A stretch of DNA of 17,510 nucleotides from CAYXWH01 sp964468755 (GTDB taxonomy: Bacteria; Chloroflexota; Dehalococcoidia; Dehalococcoidales; RBG-16-60-22): contig CAYXWH010000040.1 of NCBI GenBank assembly GCA_964468755.1, positions 1-17,510 of the forward strand, written 5' to 3'. Each line of letters opens with the position of its first letter. Position 1 is the stretch's first letter. A program made the translations under genes and the position numbers. Below the pieces are notes generated by a model. That model was not told where the DNA came from. It was given only the letters and a program-made list of their open reading frames with translations, and ran no database searches. Shown in pieces: positions 1-6,605 of the stretch.

Positions 1-292
1 CGGTTTTACTCCCCAGTTTGCTGATAACCTCGCAGGTCTGCTCAGCCAGCTCACGTGTAGGCGACACTATCAGCGCCTGGACACTGCCTCGCCGGCCCGA
101 CCGCAGACGCTGCAAAATCGGCAGCACGAAGGCGGCTGTCTTGCCGGTTCCTGTCTGTGCCAACCCGATAACGTCACGTCCCTGCGTAATCGGCGGAATG
201 GCTTGTAACTGGATGGGTGTTGGTGCAGAATAACCGAGCGCATGTACACCGGCCATGATGCTCGGATGAAAATTAAAGGTTTCGAAACTCAC
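1..292 (-). CDS. DEAD-box ATP-dependent RNA helicase, RhlE/CshA type (N-terminal part only)
   Basis: The gene runs off the left edge, so only about 97 N-terminal residues are visible. They carry the Q motif (APTPIQLQAIP), Walker A/motif I (AQTGTGKT) and motif Ia (PTRELA), in the order and spacing of superfamily 2 DEAD-box RNA helicases. The start is GTG at 290-292, supported by AAGGAG at 298-303 with a 5-nt gap. Such helicases unwind mRNA and rRNA structure in the cytoplasm and are often induced by cold. It is the last visible gene of the leftward cluster with two RRM proteins and bS21, which fits that role. The DEAD box itself lies outside the window, so the subfamily cannot be settled. Confidence 0.93.
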   Translation of the reverse strand, partial: MSFETFNFHPSIMAGVHALGYSAPTPIQLQAIPPITQGRDVIGLAQTGTGKTAAFVLPILQRLRSGRRGSVQALIVSPTRELAEQTCEVISKLGSKT

Positions 293-346
293 TAAAACTC
301 CTTGTTGAAATATCAAGTCGCTTATCTCCAGAACGGAGCAGTCAAC

Positions 347-679
347 TTAACTAATCTGGTATTTTCTCTGTCTTCTTCGTTTTTGGCGGTTATTACTCAT
401 AGCGTTTGGTGAGGCATTTGGTAATAATGCCATCTTTTTATCCGAAAGCGGCAGAGCCTCGACAACATTAATTGCCCGGTTCATCAGCTTTCTCCCGGCG
501 AGGCTGGCAATTGCGGTTGTGCCCGCTGACTTTGATGCCATCTCAACATATCCATAGCCTCTGGGCTGACCGCTGCCTATATACCTGTCATTCATTATTA
601 TTACCGATATCACTTCTCCGAAAGCCGTGAACTCCTGGCGCAGTTCATCTTCCGTCATTTCAAGTGACAGGTTACCCAC
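347..679 (-). CDS. RRM RNA-binding protein, second paralogue; start codon anomalous
   Basis: This is a single RRM domain with the RNP1-like RGYGYVEM motif and a short basic tail (QKRRRQRK), related to the neighbour at 776-1132. Given here from GTG at 677-679, it lacks the first beta strand: the reading frame continues upstream as T-N-I-Y-V-G-N-L, which matches M-K-I-Y-V-G-N-L of the paralogue. The position equivalent to the paralogue's ATG is ACG at 689-691, just after a purine-rich AAGGGGGTAGAGG. The frame hits TAG two codons before that ACG. Either initiation is at ACG, or the GTG start makes a protein without RNP2 strand 1, or an ATG-to-ACG change or sequencing error has occurred. Such proteins bind single-stranded RNA. 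It probably shares an operon with its neighbours. Confidence 0.85.
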   Translation of the reverse strand: MGNLSLEMTEDELRQEFTAFGEVISVIIMNDRYIGSGQPRGYGYVEMASKSAGTTAIASLAGRKLMNRAINVVEALPLSDKKMALLPNASPNAMSNNRQKRRRQRKYQIS

Positions 680-775
680 ATAGATATTCGTCCTCTACCC
701 CCTTGTGCCAAACCGGGCACGATGCTCCGATTTGTTACACATGAGTCAGTGCAGAATTGCAGAATGGCAGTTTGC

Positions 776-1132
776 CTAATACCGGCGTTGCCTGCCGCCA
801 CCCGACCGGCCACCCCTGCCGCTGCTATAACCGCCGCCGCCGTATCCACCACCTCTTCGGTTGCCATAGGAGCCGCCGCCTCGGTTGTCTGGTCGGGGAC
901 GGGACTCATTGACGACAATGGTCCGCTCTTTCAGTGTTTTACCGTTGAGACCCGCGATGGCAGCTTCTGCTTCAGACTTTGACGCCATTTCAACGAAGGC
1001 AAAGCCCCTGGGTCGCCCGCTGAACTTATCGGCCGGGATAGCCACGGATTCCACCTTTCCAAAAGTACCGAATTCTGCTGCCAGTTCATCCTCAGTAACA
1101 TCATAGGATAGATTGCCTACGTAGATTTTCAT
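776..1132 (-). CDS. Glycine-rich RRM RNA-binding protein (cold-inducible type)
   Basis: The 118-residue protein has one RRM domain (about residues 1-80) with RNP2 IYVGNL at 3-8 and RNP1 RGFAFVEM at 42-49. A Gly/Arg/Tyr-rich tail follows from about residue 85 (GGG, GYGGGGY and RGG-like motifs). This is the layout of the cyanobacterial Rbp and plant glycine-rich RNA-binding proteins, many of which are cold-induced. The start ATG at 1130-1132 follows AAGGGGGGGCAG. The gene lies directly after rpsU in transcription order with a 41-nt gap and no visible terminator. In Anabaena, rbp genes are also paired with rpsU and are cold-regulated. An RNA-chaperone role is inferred from family and context. 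Confidence 0.95.
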   Translation of the reverse strand: MKIYVGNLSYDVTEDELAAEFGTFGKVESVAIPADKFSGRPRGFAFVEMASKSEAEAAIAGLNGKTLKERTIVVNESRPRPDNRGGGSYGNRRGGGYGGGGYSSGRGGRSGGGRQRRY

Positions 1133-1173
1133 AAACTGCCCCCCTTATCCCGGATTTTATCTCCCGAACATCC

Positions 1174-1362
1174 CTAACGCCGCTTTCTCTTGGCGTTGTT
1201 CTTAGCCTTGATTATGGCTGCATCCCGTTTGGATATGAACCGACGTCTAGCCTTGGCTTCCCGCAAGACCCCGCTCGTTTGCACCATTCTCTGGAAACGG
1301 CGTAATAACGATTCCTGTGACTCACCTTCATGTATTGAAACTTCTAACGACAAAACTCTCAT
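1174..1362 (-). CDS. rpsU: 30S ribosomal protein bS21
   Basis: The 62-residue protein is rich in Arg/Lys and matches bS21 throughout: an N-terminal strand (VLSLEVSIHEGES), LLRRFQRMVQTSG, then a basic helix-rich C-terminus ending NNAKRKRR. bS21 sits on the 30S platform near the anti-Shine-Dalgarno region and takes part in initiation. An in-frame TAA lies directly before the ATG, so the start is fixed, yet no Shine-Dalgarno is visible in the preceding 15 nt. A GC-rich hairpin (1375-1402) lies there instead. It is transcribed after the zinc-ribbon gene and before the RRM genes. Confidence 0.96.
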   Translation of the reverse strand: MRVLSLEVSIHEGESQESLLRRFQRMVQTSGVLREAKARRRFISKRDAAIIKAKNNAKRKRR

Positions 1363-1374
1363 TTACACAAGTCA

Positions 1375-1402
1375 CATCCGGGCCGGTTACCCAACCCGGA
1401 TG
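1375..1402 (-). promoter_or_regulatory. GC-rich hairpin in the rpsU leader
   Basis: Arms CATCCGGG (1375-1382) and CCCGGATG (1395-1402) form a perfect 8-bp stem with a 12-nt loop, between the zinc-ribbon stop and the rpsU start. No U-run follows on the leftward strand, so it is not a classical terminator. A 7-codon ORF (M-S-R-I-R-V-G, 1387-1410, leftward) preceded by AAGTGAGG runs into the stem. It may be a leader peptide or chance. A role in rpsU translation or mRNA stability is inference. Confidence 0.5.
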
Positions 1403-1423
1403 CGGCTCATGTTTTTACCTCAC

Positions 1424-1720
1424 TTATCTACTCGGTCGCATTTTTCGGTAGCAATCGCTGCAGTACACCGGCCTATCGCCACGTGGCTGGAAAGGGACTT
1501 CGGTACTTTTCCCGCACTCGGCGCAAATTGCCGGGTACATCTGGCGGGGGGCTCCGTAGCTGCTGCCACTTCGCTCTGACTTCCTTGCCTGACGGCATTC
1601 CGGACAGCGCTTGGGCTCGTTAGCGTAGCCTTTGGACTGGAAGAACTCTTGCTCTTCAGCGCTGAAGGTAAACGTGGCACCGCAATCGGAGCATTGGAGT
1701 GACTTGTCCTGAAAACTCAT
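1424..1720 (-). CDS. Zinc-ribbon protein with CxxC-x17-CxxC domain
   Basis: The 98-residue protein has two zinc-ribbon modules. The first is CSDC near residue 10 with CPEC near residue 39, a ribbon often annotated as a probable zinc-binding domain. The second is CAEC followed after exactly 17 residues by CSDC, the pattern that names the CxxC-x17-CxxC family. The linker between them and the C-terminus are basic (QARKSERSG, RKMRPSR), which suits nucleic-acid binding. The molecular function of the family is not known. It is first in the leftward cluster with rpsU, RRM proteins and a DEAD-box helicase, so a role in RNA or ribosome biology is plausible. AGGAGG stands about 7 nt before the ATG at 1718-1720, but it is embedded in a dyad. 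Confidence 0.9.
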   Translation of the reverse strand: MSFQDKSLQCSDCGATFTFSAEEQEFFQSKGYANEPKRCPECRQARKSERSGSSYGAPRQMYPAICAECGKSTEVPFQPRGDRPVYCSDCYRKMRPSR

Positions 1721-1768
1721 TGGATGACCTCCTCTCTTTCAATTTAACTAGAGTTCGGGTCATCCAAT
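1719..1768 (-). promoter_or_regulatory. Start-site-sequestering RNA hairpin in the zinc-ribbon gene leader
   Basis: On the leftward mRNA, ATTGGATGACC (1758-1768) is perfectly complementary to GGTCATCCAAT (1719-1729), separated by 28 nt. The downstream arm includes the last Gs of the AGGAGG Shine-Dalgarno and the A and U of the start codon, so the folded form would hide the ribosome site. The geometry resembles RNA thermometers and translational switches. The fold is read directly from the sequence; the regulatory role is inferred. Confidence 0.6.
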
Positions 1769-1836
1769 ACTTAAGAAAACTCGGTGAGAGTGGCTTCTAG
1801 GAAGCTTGTAATAACCTAAACTTGAACTTAATAATT

Positions 1837-1866
1837 ATTATACCACAATAAGGAATGCTATTGCAA
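1837..1866 (-). promoter_or_regulatory. Sigma-70-type promoter of the RNA-remodelling cluster
   Basis: Reading leftward, -35 TTGCAA (1861-1866) and a perfect -10 TATAAT (1837-1842) are 18 bp apart in an AT-rich stretch. The predicted start near 1830 gives a 5' leader of roughly 110 nt before the zinc-ribbon gene. A long leader is a known trait of cold-shock mRNAs such as cspA. Confidence 0.7.
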
Positions 1867-1921
1867 TTAACATAACCAGCTACTTAATAATACCAGCAGT
1901 GTGAATAAAGGCAGGGAAAAG

Positions 1922-1945
1922 ACCAGCGGCTTCGGTGGAACTGGC
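1922..1945 (-). terminator. Weak candidate terminator after lgt
   Basis: On the leftward strand GCCAG and CTGGT can pair around a 14-nt loop, and CTTTTCCC follows. The stem is short and the U-run is only four, so this is a weak call. It separates lgt from the next promoter at 1837-1866. Confidence 0.25.
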
Positions 1946-2009
1946 TCGACTTTCCGCGTTAAGTCCGCCTTAAGAATTGCGATAGTCCCCGGAAATAAAT
2001 TGTACCCCT

Positions 2010-2795
2010 CTAATCGCCGGTGTCACCCGCCTTCACCCACCGCGTCCGCATCGCCAGTATGGGGATAGCGATAGCCAGGATAACCAGCCCGATAACCTGC
2101 GCCTGGTGCAGGACCGGAAAGATGAAGGGCTCTCCTTCTCTGATAAAACCGATACCGAAGCGCCATATCGAATAGAGACTGAGGTAGATCAAAAACAACG
2201 AACCGTCCGGCTTTAACCGCCCCCTCAGCTTGTACAATATGCCGAAGGCTATCAGGTTATAAATAATTTCATAGAGCTGAGTGGGATGAACGGGTATCCC
2301 GATGGGCCCGTTACTCTCCGGATGGCTATAGATAATCGCACAGAAGGCGGTGGTTTCCACACCGTAACAGCAGCCGTTTAAGATACAGCCGACCCTGCCG
2401 ATAGCCTGCGCCAGGATTATCCCGGGAGCAAGGACATCAGCTAGGTAGTTAAAGGGGACTTTACTGAATCGACTGTAAATCCAGAGGCCCAGGGCGGCGC
2501 CCAGCACGGCACCGTAGATGGTCAGCCCCTCGCCACCGATTATCTGCGCCGGGTTCTGGCTGTAGTAGTCCCAGCGGTCAACAACGTGGAGCACCCGGGC
2601 AAAAATAATTCCGGAGGGAATGCCAACCAGCGCCGCATTCAGCACCGTATCGTAGGTGAGATGAGCGCCCTTCTTTACCGACCATAATGTCCACAGGACA
2701 AGCGCCAGCACCGCCAGGGCAATCATAATCCCGTACCAGGCAACGCTAATCGGCCCGATGCTAAAGGCTATAGGATGTACATCTATCTCAAGCAT
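2010..2795 (-). CDS. lgt: Prolipoprotein diacylglyceryl transferase
   Basis: Lgt moves a diacylglyceryl group from phosphatidylglycerol to the lipobox cysteine of prelipoproteins in the cytoplasmic membrane. The 261-residue protein has several hydrophobic segments and the signature GRVGCILNGCCYG (R at 134, equivalent to the essential Arg of the E. coli GRIGN motif). HPTQLYE and a late FIREGE follow. The tyrosine in GLTIYGAVLG stands where E. coli has His103. The cysteine-rich form of the signature replaces the enterobacterial GNFIN version. ATG at 2793-2795 begins 15 nt after the ftsY stop, so the two are probably co-transcribed. A possible client is the lipobox-bearing YajC at 11531. Confidence 0.96.
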   Translation of the reverse strand: MLEIDVHPIAFSIGPISVAWYGIMIALAVLALVLWTLWSVKKGAHLTYDTVLNAALVGIPSGIIFARVLHVVDRWDYYSQNPAQIIGGEGLTIYGAVLGAALGLWIYSRFSKVPFNYLADVLAPGIILAQAIGRVGCILNGCCYGVETTAFCAIIYSHPESNGPIGIPVHPTQLYEIIYNLIAFGILYKLRGRLKPDGSLFLIYLSLYSIWRFGIGFIREGEPFIFPVLHQAQVIGLVILAIAIPILAMRTRWVKAGDTGD

Positions 2796-2810
2796 TATAC
2801 CCCGTCAAAA

Positions 2811-3734
2811 TCAGGAACATAGCGCGGTAATAAACTCCCTGGCATTAAAGGAGGCCATATCTTCCAGTTTTTCACCCAGACCGATGAACTGCACCGGGAT
2901 AGCTAATTCATCGCAAACCGCCAGCACGATGCCACCCTTGGCAGTGCCGTCGAGCTTGGCGAGAAAGACACCGGTCACTCCTACCGCCTCGGTGAAATAC
3001 TTCGCCTGGGCGAGACCGTTCTGGCCGGTAGTGGCATCCAGCACCAGGACCACTTCGTGCGGGGCAGCAGTATCCGACTTGGCAACAACCCGCCGTATCT
3101 TCTTGAGCTCCTCCATCAGATTATACCTGGTGTGAAGTCGACCGGCAGTATCGATAATCACCTCGTCGGCTTTCCGGCTTCTTGCTGCCTGCAATGCGTC
3201 AAAGACCACCGCCCCCGGGTCAGCCCCCGGCTGATGGGAAATTACATCCACTCTTAACCGCTCACCCCAGCGCTTGAGCTGGTCAATCGCCGCCGCCCGA
3301 AAGGTATCCGCCGCCGCCAGCAGCAGGCTCTTACCTTCACTCTGCGAGCGATGGGCAAGCTTGGCAATAGAGGTTGTCTTACCACTGCCATTCACGCCTA
3401 CCACCAGGGTAACTTTCGGCGGTGATACAGCCTCGGTTGGCTCCGTCGAGGCAATATCCACCATACGTACCATTTCCGCCTGCAGGACATCGCGCACCCG
3501 GGAACCATCGATAATCTTCTCCTCGGCAACCTGCTGTTTTACCCTGGCAATCAGTTTCTCGGTGGTACTCACACCGACATCGGCCAGGATAAGCAGCTCT
3601 TCAAATTCATCCCACACCGCTTCATCGACAGCGGCGCGGTCTAGAAGCTGTATTGCCCGGGCAAAGGTATCATGGCTTCGCTTCAAGGCTCGCGCAAACA
3701 GATTACTAATTTCACTTACCTCCGGTAATTTCAC
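2811..3734 (-). CDS. ftsY: Signal recognition particle receptor FtsY
   Basis: FtsY is the SRP-receptor GTPase that docks ribosome-SRP complexes at the membrane. The 307-residue protein is a nearly bare NG domain: the N bundle at about 1-100, the G1 loop GVNGSGKT at 113-120, DTFRAAA (SRP-specific insertion motif), DTAGR at 195-199 and AKLDGTAKGG (G4) near 260. The acidic A domain of E. coli FtsY is missing, as in many bacteria. GTG at 3732-3734 is the only usable start before an in-frame TAG upstream; its Shine-Dalgarno is poor. It lies 49 nt after the mrfA stop and just before lgt, grouping two membrane-biogenesis genes. Confidence 0.97.
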   Translation of the reverse strand: MKLPEVSEISNLFARALKRSHDTFARAIQLLDRAAVDEAVWDEFEELLILADVGVSTTEKLIARVKQQVAEEKIIDGSRVRDVLQAEMVRMVDIASTEPTEAVSPPKVTLVVGVNGSGKTTSIAKLAHRSQSEGKSLLLAAADTFRAAAIDQLKRWGERLRVDVISHQPGADPGAVVFDALQAARSRKADEVIIDTAGRLHTRYNLMEELKKIRRVVAKSDTAAPHEVVLVLDATTGQNGLAQAKYFTEAVGVTGVFLAKLDGTAKGGIVLAVCDELAIPVQFIGLGEKLEDMASFNAREFITALCS

Positions 3735-3783
3735 TGAAACCGTGAAGAACCGAGAAGGGACGGCATCACTCTATTTTACCCCC

Positions 3784-6072
3784 TTATCGCCGTGACAACA
3801 ACCCCTCCAGCAGCCGGCGGGCGGCTTCCTTATCCAGAGGCTGATTGTTATTACCGCACTTGGGCGATTGTATGCAGCCGGGGCAGCCTTCCTGACAGGG
3901 GCACTCGACAATTGCCCGCTGTGTAGCCCGCCACAATTCATCCACCATGTCAAATCCTCTCTCGGCAATGCCAACTCCACCGGCAACAGCATCATAAATA
4001 AATACCCCGGCTTTCCCGGTATCCGGGTGGAACGGCGTGGAGACACCGCCAATATCGTTGCGGTCGCAGAGGGCAAACAGGGGTAAAATGCCAATGGAGG
4101 CATGCTCTACCGCATGCAGACCACCGGCAAAGTCCAGATGGGCTTCAGCAATCTCCGCCATGACCGATGGCGGGACCTCAAACCAGAAAGCCACCGTGGG
4201 AAATGTCTGCGGCGGCAGGTCAAGCGGCTCCGCACCAACTACTTCGTCGGTGTACTGCATCTTCTTTTTAAAGGCTACTACGTCAGTGGTAACCTCCACG
4301 TCACCCAAATAAACGGTTACCTGTCCCAGTTTTCGGGAACGGCGTACCTTCACAATATGCAAATCGGTGAAGTCCTGGCACTGGGTATAGTAGTCAACAT
4401 CGCTGGGAACCAGGTACGCGGTGCGTCCAGCCAGGTCAAGTTCAGTAACCAGATAGGTCTCCCCCTGGTGAAGATAGACGGCGCCCGGATATATCTGGAA
4501 AAAGGCGGTGCTGCTCTCTATTGTCTCCAGAAGAGCGCCGGTGCTGGTGTCAATCACGGCAAAGTTCTCGGCGGTAGTCGCCCGGATATTCATGTTTTGT
4601 GCAGGATAGGCGAGCGACGGCGCCAGGTACCATCTCCGGTTACGTTCCCGCAGCCATCCCTGCGCCTCCAGCGCCGTAATCTCCTCAAGCATGGGAGCGC
4701 CAAAAACGGCCTCATCACCTTTATTGAGCGGTCGTTCCCAGGCGGCACACAGTAGATGTGCCCGCAAGATATACGGATTTCCCGGATTGACCAGCGCACT
4801 CTCAAAATTGCTCTGAAAGAAGAAATCAGGATGGCGCATTAGATACTGGTCCAGAGGGTTGTCCAGCGCCACCAAAAAACTGAGCGACCTGTCCTGCCGG
4901 CGACCGCTCCGGCCGGCCTGCTGCCAGGTACCGGCGATGCTGCCCGGATAGCCCGCCAGTACCGTGGCGTCAAGGCTGCCGATATCAACTCCCAGTTCCA
5001 GGGCGGTGGTCGCCACCACCCCCAGCAGCTCACCACTGAATAGTTCGCGCTCTATCCGGCGGCGGTCTTCGGGGAGGTAACCGGCCCGGTACGGCTTGAT
5101 TCGCGCCGGAAGCTCCGGACTTACCTCGGCAAGTCGCTGCCTGGAATAGAGATAGATAAGCTCGGTTAACCGGCGGGTACGGGCGAATGCCAGGGTGCGG
5201 ATACGTCGCTGTACCAGCCCGGTAAACAATGCCGTTGCCTCACTATTGGCACTGCGGCGGATGCTGCGGGCTTCATCGATGAGCGGCGGGTTCCAGAACA
5301 CAAAGTCCTTACCACCACGGGGGGAGCCATCATTGTCAACCACCTCAAACGGCAAGCCCACCAGCTGCCCGGCATGGTCACCGGGATTGGCTATCGTTGC
5401 CGAACAGCAAATAAACTGCGGTTTGGCACCATAGAAGTCACACAGTCGGCGCAGTCGCCGCAGCACACAGGCTACATGAGAGCCGAAAACACCCCGGTAG
5501 CTATGGGCTTCATCCACCACCACGTAGCGCAGGTGCCGGAAAAATGACGCCCATGCCTGGTGATTGGGCAGAATCCCGATATGAAGCATATCGGGATTGG
5601 TCAGTACTATCCTCGCCCGCTTCCTGATTTCGGCACGTTCCGCCTGAGGCGTATCACCGTCAAAGGTGGCGAATTCCTCTGACCGGCCAATATCCGGGCA
5701 AAAAACCTGGCGTAAATTGCGGAGCTGGTCCTGGGCGAGCGCCTTGGTGGGAAAAAGGTACAGGGCACGGCTGCTCCGCTCCGCCAGCATCGACTCCAAT
5801 ACCGCAAGGTTATAGCATAGCGTCTTGCCACTGGCGTTGGCGGTAGTCACCATCACATTCCTGCCCCGGCGGGCATGGTGCACCGCCGTTACCTGGTGAG
5901 TATAGAGACGCAGGATGCCATTCTTGAGAAGACAGTTCCTCAGTTCAGAAGCCAGCGGTGGCGTGAGTTCGGCGCAACTCATCGAACGAGACGGCACATG
6001 CTCGATATGTACCATCTGCCCCCGGTAATCTGACCGTGACTGGAGATGGTTAATGAATGAGGTGGTATCCAA
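3784..6072 (-). CDS. mrfA: DEAH-box DNA helicase, MrfA/YprA family with DUF1998 domain
   Basis: The 762-residue protein is a superfamily 2 helicase. Motif I is TANASGKT (77-84), the DEAH box is at 187-190 (VVDEAHSYRG), SATIANPGDHA is motif III, and helicase motifs V/VI lie in VATTALELGVDIGS and QQAGRSGR. The C-terminal DUF1998 region ends in a cysteine cluster, C724, C726, C730, C733 and C739, matching the conserved metal-binding cysteines of Bacillus subtilis MrfA (YprA, 749 residues). That enzyme works with the nuclease MrfB in repair of mitomycin C lesions. No MrfB is in this window. AGGAAAGG precedes the ATG at 6070-6072, and the gene begins 12 nt after the DUF503 stop. The function is by homology. 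Confidence 0.92.
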   Translation of the reverse strand: MDTTSFINHLQSRSDYRGQMVHIEHVPSRSMSCAELTPPLASELRNCLLKNGILRLYTHQVTAVHHARRGRNVMVTTANASGKTLCYNLAVLESMLAERSSRALYLFPTKALAQDQLRNLRQVFCPDIGRSEEFATFDGDTPQAERAEIRKRARIVLTNPDMLHIGILPNHQAWASFFRHLRYVVVDEAHSYRGVFGSHVACVLRRLRRLCDFYGAKPQFICCSATIANPGDHAGQLVGLPFEVVDNDGSPRGGKDFVFWNPPLIDEARSIRRSANSEATALFTGLVQRRIRTLAFARTRRLTELIYLYSRQRLAEVSPELPARIKPYRAGYLPEDRRRIERELFSGELLGVVATTALELGVDIGSLDATVLAGYPGSIAGTWQQAGRSGRRQDRSLSFLVALDNPLDQYLMRHPDFFFQSNFESALVNPGNPYILRAHLLCAAWERPLNKGDEAVFGAPMLEEITALEAQGWLRERNRRWYLAPSLAYPAQNMNIRATTAENFAVIDTSTGALLETIESSTAFFQIYPGAVYLHQGETYLVTELDLAGRTAYLVPSDVDYYTQCQDFTDLHIVKVRRSRKLGQVTVYLGDVEVTTDVVAFKKKMQYTDEVVGAEPLDLPPQTFPTVAFWFEVPPSVMAEIAEAHLDFAGGLHAVEHASIGILPLFALCDRNDIGGVSTPFHPDTGKAGVFIYDAVAGGVGIAERGFDMVDELWRATQRAIVECPCQEGCPGCIQSPKCGNNNQPLDKEAARRLLEGLLSRR

Positions 6073-6084
6073 TGGAATCCTTTC

Positions 6085-6375
6085 CTATATATCGAGAATC
6101 TCGATTTCGTAGTCGAGCATCTCCGCCTCCAGGCGGCTGCCGGCGACAAAATCAACTACCCTGGACAGCACCTTATTGGTATAACGCTTGTTGTTGCTTA
6201 TGCAGCTAATCCCGATGGTAGCTATTTGCCATAGCTCATTGTCATCAATCTCAGCCACGGAGACATTGAACTTGTTCCGGATGCGGGAAAGGATTGACTT
6301 CACTACCTGCCGCTTGCCCTTAAGAGAGGAATTTTCCGGCAGGCGGAGACGTATCTTACATACTCCAACATTCAT
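6085..6375 (-). CDS. DUF503 family protein (YlxP-like)
   Basis: The 96-residue protein begins MNVGVCKIRLRLPEN, then SLKGKRQVVKSILSRIRNKFNVSVAEID and DNELWQIATIGISCIS, the hallmark pattern of DUF503. Members are small alpha/beta proteins. B. subtilis YlxP is encoded beside infB and rbfA, but its role is unclear. Here it is first in a leftward run ahead of mrfA, ftsY and lgt, 12 nt from mrfA, and divergent from the Re-citrate synthase-like gene. Its Shine-Dalgarno (AGCGGTC before ATG) is weak. No function is assigned. Confidence 0.9.
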   Translation of the reverse strand: MNVGVCKIRLRLPENSSLKGKRQVVKSILSRIRNKFNVSVAEIDDNELWQIATIGISCISNNKRYTNKVLSRVVDFVAGSRLEAEMLDYEIEILDI

Positions 6376-6430
6376 GACCGCTTCATTGACTGATTTTCAG
6401 GCAGGTATCACAGCCACTCAAAACTACTTT

Positions 6431-6581
6431 TAATCTAGCACCCCTCCCCACGGGTGTCAAACCCGTTAAGGGGCAACGTATAAAATGACCGCTGCCAGTC
6501 AAACTGCACTTGCCCGTGGTAAAGCACTTGTGCTAGCATTAAACAGGGGTGTTTGTGCGTGTGAGCGGTATATCCGCAAAC
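6431..6581 (+). promoter_or_regulatory. Highly structured leader with competing pairings before the DRE-TIM enzyme
   Basis: Several complementary segments overlap. ACGGGT (6450-6455) pairs locally with ACCCGT (6461-6466), inside CCCCT/AGGGG (6441-6445/6469-6473). CACGGG (6449-6454) can instead pair with CCCGTG (6513-6518). GGGCAA (6471-6476) can pair with TTGCCC (6510-6515). TAATCTAGCAC (6431-6441) can close on GTGCTAG-C-ATTA (6530-6541), while AGCAC/GTGCT (6524-6535) offers a local alternative. Near the ribosome site, GCGG/CCGC (6565-6577) sits within GTTT/AAAC. Alternative folds are typical of attenuators or riboswitches. It matches no class I recognise, and no convincing promoter was found before it. 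Confidence 0.4.
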
Positions 6582-6605
6582 GCGCCCATCCAGGAGAATA
6601 GGGCG

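Noticed and set aside
705..720. GTGCC/GGCAC hairpin between the RRM genes
   Set aside because: A five-pair stem without a U-run, inside a probable operon; no evidence of function.
3274..3795. 173-codon rightward ORF opposite ftsY
   Set aside because: The reverse-strand ftsY carries all GTPase motifs; this frame gives low-complexity Ser/Ala/Arg sequence typical of an antisense shadow.
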